A stretch of DNA of 36,997 nt, taken from Clostridia bacterium. Lineage in GTDB: Bacteria; Bacillota; Clostridia; Oscillospirales; SIG627. Of the stretch, positions 34,341 through 36,997 are shown piece after piece; position 1 is the stretch's first letter, and each line of letters begins with the position of its first letter. The notes beneath the pieces were generated by a model. The model searched no databases and was not told the DNA's origin. It was given only the letters and a program-made list of their open reading frames with translations. The translations under genes were made by a program, and so were the position numbers. The DNA lies in assembly GCA_017507325.1 (NCBI GenBank), contig JAFWBD010000018.1:1-36997 (forward strand), in the 5' to 3' direction.

Positions 34341-35366
34341 ATGAAGCATTATCTTTTGCCGAAGAAAGGCTCCTTTTACAAGGCCAACCTTCACTGTCAC
34401 ACCACCGTTTCCGACGGAAACTGGTCTCCGGAAAAGGTCAAGCGCATTTACCGCTCCCAAGGCTATTCCGTGGTGGCCTTCACCGATCACGACGTGATCA
34501 TTCCCCACGATGATCTGCGGGATAAGGATTTTCTCCCTTTAAACGGAATGGAAATCGAAATCCCCTCTCCCATCCTGCCCGACAGCTATAAAAAGCGGCC
34601 GTGGATCCATCTGTGCCTCATTGCCAAGGAAGAGGGGAATCTGATGATGCCCTTTTACCACCGCAGCCTCTATATCAAGTACCATGAGGCGGAAAACCGC
34701 GCCAAGGTGCAATTTGATCCCGAGGCGGAGGATTACGTCCGTGAGTGGGACGTGGACAGCGTAAACCGCACCATTGCCATCGCCAAGGAAAAGGGCTTTT
34801 TCGTCACCTACAACCACCCCGATTGGTCCTTTGAGGACGCCCGCCGTCTGACCCAATACCAAGGGCTGGACGCCTTGGAATTTTACAATTCCAGCACCGC
34901 CATGAACGGCTACTGCGATAACAGCCCCGCCATTTACAATGCCCTCTGCCGAAGCGGAATGCGCCTGTTCCCCGTGGCGGCGGACGATAACCACAACCCC
35001 GTGGAATTTGCGGATCCCTTCAATTCCTCCTGCGGAGGCTGGGTGCAGATCAAAGCGGAAAAATTGGAATACCGCGCCGTCACGCTGGCTCTGGAAAAGG
35101 GAGATTTTTACGCCTCCTGCGGCCCCGAGATCCTTGAATTGTGGACGGAAAACGGCCACCTTCACCTGCGATGCTCCCCGGCTCAGCGGGTCTATTCCGT
35201 TTCCATCGGAGGAAAATGCCTCCACGAATTTGCCAACAGTGGCCCCATCACCGAGGCGAAATTCCCCCTGACCCCCGAGCGGGGCGGCGTCCGCATCGCC
35301 GTGTTCGACGAAAAAGGGAAATTTGCCACCACCCGCTTTTATTACCCCGAGGAATGGGGAAAATAA
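34341..35366 (+). CDS. PHP domain protein
   Basis: 341 residues. The first PHP motif is NLHCHTTVSDG (His18, His20, Asp25), the second FTDHD (Asp49, His50), and a later YNHPD and AADDNH supply further metal ligands. PHP proteins are metal-dependent phosphoesterases or related hydrolases; this stand-alone form of about 340 residues has no assigned substrate that I recognise. The start MKHYLLPKK was chosen because GGGAGG precedes it. It heads an operon with the acyltransferase 21 nt downstream. Confidence 0.9.
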   Translation: MKHYLLPKKGSFYKANLHCHTTVSDGNWSPEKVKRIYRSQGYSVVAFTDHDVIIPHDDLRDKDFLPLNGMEIEIPSPILPDSYKKRPWIHLCLIAKEEGNLMMPFYHRSLYIKYHEAENRAKVQFDPEAEDYVREWDVDSVNRTIAIAKEKGFFVTYNHPDWSFEDARRLTQYQGLDALEFYNSSTAMNGYCDNSPAIYNALCRSGMRLFPVAADDNHNPVEFADPFNSSCGGWVQIKAEKLEYRAVTLALEKGDFYASCGPEILELWTENGHLHLRCSPAQRVYSVSIGGKCLHEFANSGPITEAKFPLTPERGGVRIAVFDEKGKFATTRFYYPEEWGK

Positions 35367-35387
35367 ATCCTTGAAAAGGAGTCTTTT

Positions 35388-36683
35388 ATGAAGGTTAAAA
35401 TGCGCCGAGCCACGTGGGAGGAAATTCTGAGCCGCCCACCCATTCCCCGCATCAAGCCGAAAAAGCCCTCGCTTTTGTTTCGCTCCTTGGTTCGGATCCT
35501 TTCGGTGCCCGATCTTTTGGCCACCCGCTTTACCTTTACCAAAACCCGTATGGAAGAGGCGGGAAAGGGTCCCTATCTGATCCTGATGAACCATTCCTCC
35601 TTTCTGGATCTGAAAATGGCCTCCAAGATCCTCTATCCTATGCCCTACGGCATCGTCAGCACCACCGATGCCTTCGTGGGAAAGGCGTGGCTGATGCGAC
35701 AGATCGGCTGTATTCCCACTCAGAAATTCGTAACGGACGTAACCCTGGTAATGGATCTGATTCGCACCGTAAAGAAAAACAAAACGAGCGTTTTGATGTA
35801 TCCCGAGGCCGGCTACAGCCTTGACGGCCGCGCCACGGTGCTGCCCCGCCGATTGGGAGGGCTGTTAAAGCGGCTGGACGTTCCCGTTCTGATGATCCGC
35901 TCCGATGCGGGCGGCTTTTTGCGGGATCCTCTGTATAACGGTCTGCGTCTTCGAAGGGTGAAGGTCAGCGCCGAGCTTTCCTGCCTTTTGACCCGTGAGG
36001 AGATTCGGGAAAAGAGCATCGGAGAATTGGACGAGGTCCTGGACCGCGCCTTCTCCTTCGATCACTTTGCCGAGCAAAAGGAAAAGGGCATCCCCATCAC
36101 CGAGCCGAGCCGATGTGAGGGGCTGGAGCGGGTGCTGTACCGCTGTCCCCACTGCGAGAAGGAGGGGGTTATGAAGGGCGAGGGCGTTCTGCTCTCCTGC
36201 ACCGCCTGCGGCAAAAAGTACCGTCTGGATGAATTCGGAGCGCTCCGTGCCACCGAGGGGGAGAGTGCCTTTTCCGCCGTTTCCGAATGGTTTGATTGGC
36301 AAAGAGCGTGCGTCCGCCGAGAATTGGAGGAGGGCACCTACGGCTTTGAGATCCCCGTTTCGGTGGGCGTGATCTGCGATCACAAGGCCATGTACCTTGT
36401 GGGAGACGGTGTGCTTCGCCACAGCCCCGAGGGCTTCGAGCTTTTTTCCGAAGACGGCACCCTTCGCTATCGGCAGGACGTATACGCCTCCTACAGCCTC
36501 AATGCGGATTACTTCTTTTACGAGATCGGGGATATGATCAGCATCGGAGATAAAAAGCGTCTCTATTACTGCTTCCCCAAAAATTCCTTCCCCGTCACCA
36601 AGGCGCGCCTGGCGGCCGAGGAGCTGTATCAAATGCCGAAAAAAACGGCATCAAGCCAAAAGAGCTGTGAGGAAACAACATGA
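35388..36683 (+). CDS. PlsC-like acyltransferase fused to a zinc ribbon and an extra C-terminal domain
   Basis: 431 residues. The acyltransferase half has the catalytic NHSSFLD (His69, Asp74) and the YPEAGYS segment with Glu140, as in 1-acylglycerol-3-phosphate acyltransferases. Unlike ordinary PlsC (about 200-250 residues) it continues with a zinc ribbon (C253-x2-C256 ... C271-x2-C274) and a beta-rich domain of about 150 residues. The first half probably acylates a lipid or other acceptor at the membrane face; the role of the ribbon is unknown. The stop overlaps the start of the M20 gene (ATGA). Confidence 0.87.
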   Translation: MKVKMRRATWEEILSRPPIPRIKPKKPSLLFRSLVRILSVPDLLATRFTFTKTRMEEAGKGPYLILMNHSSFLDLKMASKILYPMPYGIVSTTDAFVGKAWLMRQIGCIPTQKFVTDVTLVMDLIRTVKKNKTSVLMYPEAGYSLDGRATVLPRRLGGLLKRLDVPVLMIRSDAGGFLRDPLYNGLRLRRVKVSAELSCLLTREEIREKSIGELDEVLDRAFSFDHFAEQKEKGIPITEPSRCEGLERVLYRCPHCEKEGVMKGEGVLLSCTACGKKYRLDEFGALRATEGESAFSAVSEWFDWQRACVRRELEEGTYGFEIPVSVGVICDHKAMYLVGDGVLRHSPEGFELFSEDGTLRYRQDVYASYSLNADYFFYEIGDMISIGDKKRLYYCFPKNSFPVTKARLAAEELYQMPKKTASSQKSCEETT

Positions 36684-36997
36684 AGCTGATAGATGAATGC
36701 AAAAAGCTGGAACAAAAAATGATCGAGACCCGTCGCCGTCTCCACCGTTGCCCCGAGATCGGAGACGAACTTCCCCTCACCCGAGAGGCGGTTTGCGCTT
36801 ATTTGGACGAGGCGGGGATTCCGTATCGGAAAAACAGCCTGGATGACGGGGTGATCGTGGATATCTGCGGAAAAGAAGGGGGCAAGACCCTTGCCTTCCG
36901 CGCCGATATGGACGCGCTCCACGTAGAAGAGGAAACCCCCGTGCCCTTCCGCTCTCAGATCCCCGGGCAAATGCACGCCTGCGGCCACGACGCCCAC
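36680..36997 (+). CDS. M20 family amidohydrolase, N-terminal part (cut by window edge)
   Basis: 106 codons are present. The frame opens MKLIDECKKLEQKMIETRRR and has the M20D hallmarks LHRCPEIG, RADMDAL and HACGHDAH at the right edge, which hold metal-binding Cys, His and Asp. Relatives remove acyl groups from amino acids (N-acyl-amino-acid or IAA-amino-acid hydrolases, HipO). The start overlaps the acyltransferase stop by four nt. With an acyltransferase just upstream, linked acyl-group chemistry is possible, but this is inference. Confidence 0.93.
   Translation, partial: MKLIDECKKLEQKMIETRRRLHRCPEIGDELPLTREAVCAYLDEAGIPYRKNSLDDGVIVDICGKEGGKTLAFRADMDALHVEEETPVPFRSQIPGQMHACGHDAH

Overview
The window reads as a chromosomal segment of a Gram-positive Clostridia-type bacterium (Bacillota). 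The evidence is a Firmicutes-style S12 with the N-terminal insert, RNase M5 (RnmV), YitT and GtcA/GtrA-type membrane proteins, strong GGAGG ribosome-binding sites, and near-consensus sigma-A promoters (TTGACA, 16-18 nt, TATAAT). The coding DNA is moderately GC-rich by eye. I cannot fix the genus; an uncultured gut-type Oscillospirales or Christensenellales lineage is a guess. There is no rRNA, insertion sequence, phage gene or CRISPR array, so this is core genome with a few lineage-specific inserts.

Layout. 1-8111 (minus): rpoB-rpoC-rpsL-rpsG, the RNA polymerase and start of the str operon, with structured intergenic regions. The upstream partner of rpoB is not rplJL but a divergent ligA. 8389-10508: ligA with its own promoter and terminator. 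10537-11430 (minus): a YitT-family membrane protein. 11578-15290 (plus): a YgjV-like membrane protein, then a GT2 / GT-C-like / GtrA operon that looks like a complete three-part lipid-linked glycosylation system. 15291-15850: an intergenic stretch with an orphan coding remnant, a highly symmetrical array of palindromes, and tRNA-Pro(CGG) with its promoter and terminator. 25040 down to 15851 (minus): potABCD, alaS, hinT, holA, rnmV and a small membrane protein, packed with overlaps or gaps of at most 25 nt as if one transcription unit. 25215-29418 (plus): an unknown small protein with an apparently leaderless start, two tandem cyclophilins (one lipoprotein, one cytosolic), ribF and an atypical D,D-carboxypeptidase-like protein. 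29451-33112: a divergent sugar-oxidation locus (Gfo/Idh/MocA dehydrogenase plus two TIM-barrel isomerases, facing an AraC regulator) with elaborate control DNA between. 33171-34181 (minus): a DEDDh exonuclease. 34274-36997 (plus): a PHP protein, an acyltransferase fused to a zinc ribbon, and the start of an M20 amidohydrolase.

The most unusual sequence is 15464-15647. Short perfect palindromes are separated by a conserved 9-11 nt linker. Linkers in the left half are the reverse complement of those in the right half and match in nested order, so the element can fold as a string of hairpins or as a tree of stacked four-way junctions. Second is the 32266-32368 control region: two oppositely directed promoters overlap at their -10 boxes next to three alternating copies of one 9-nt arm, the last of which contains the AraC start codon.
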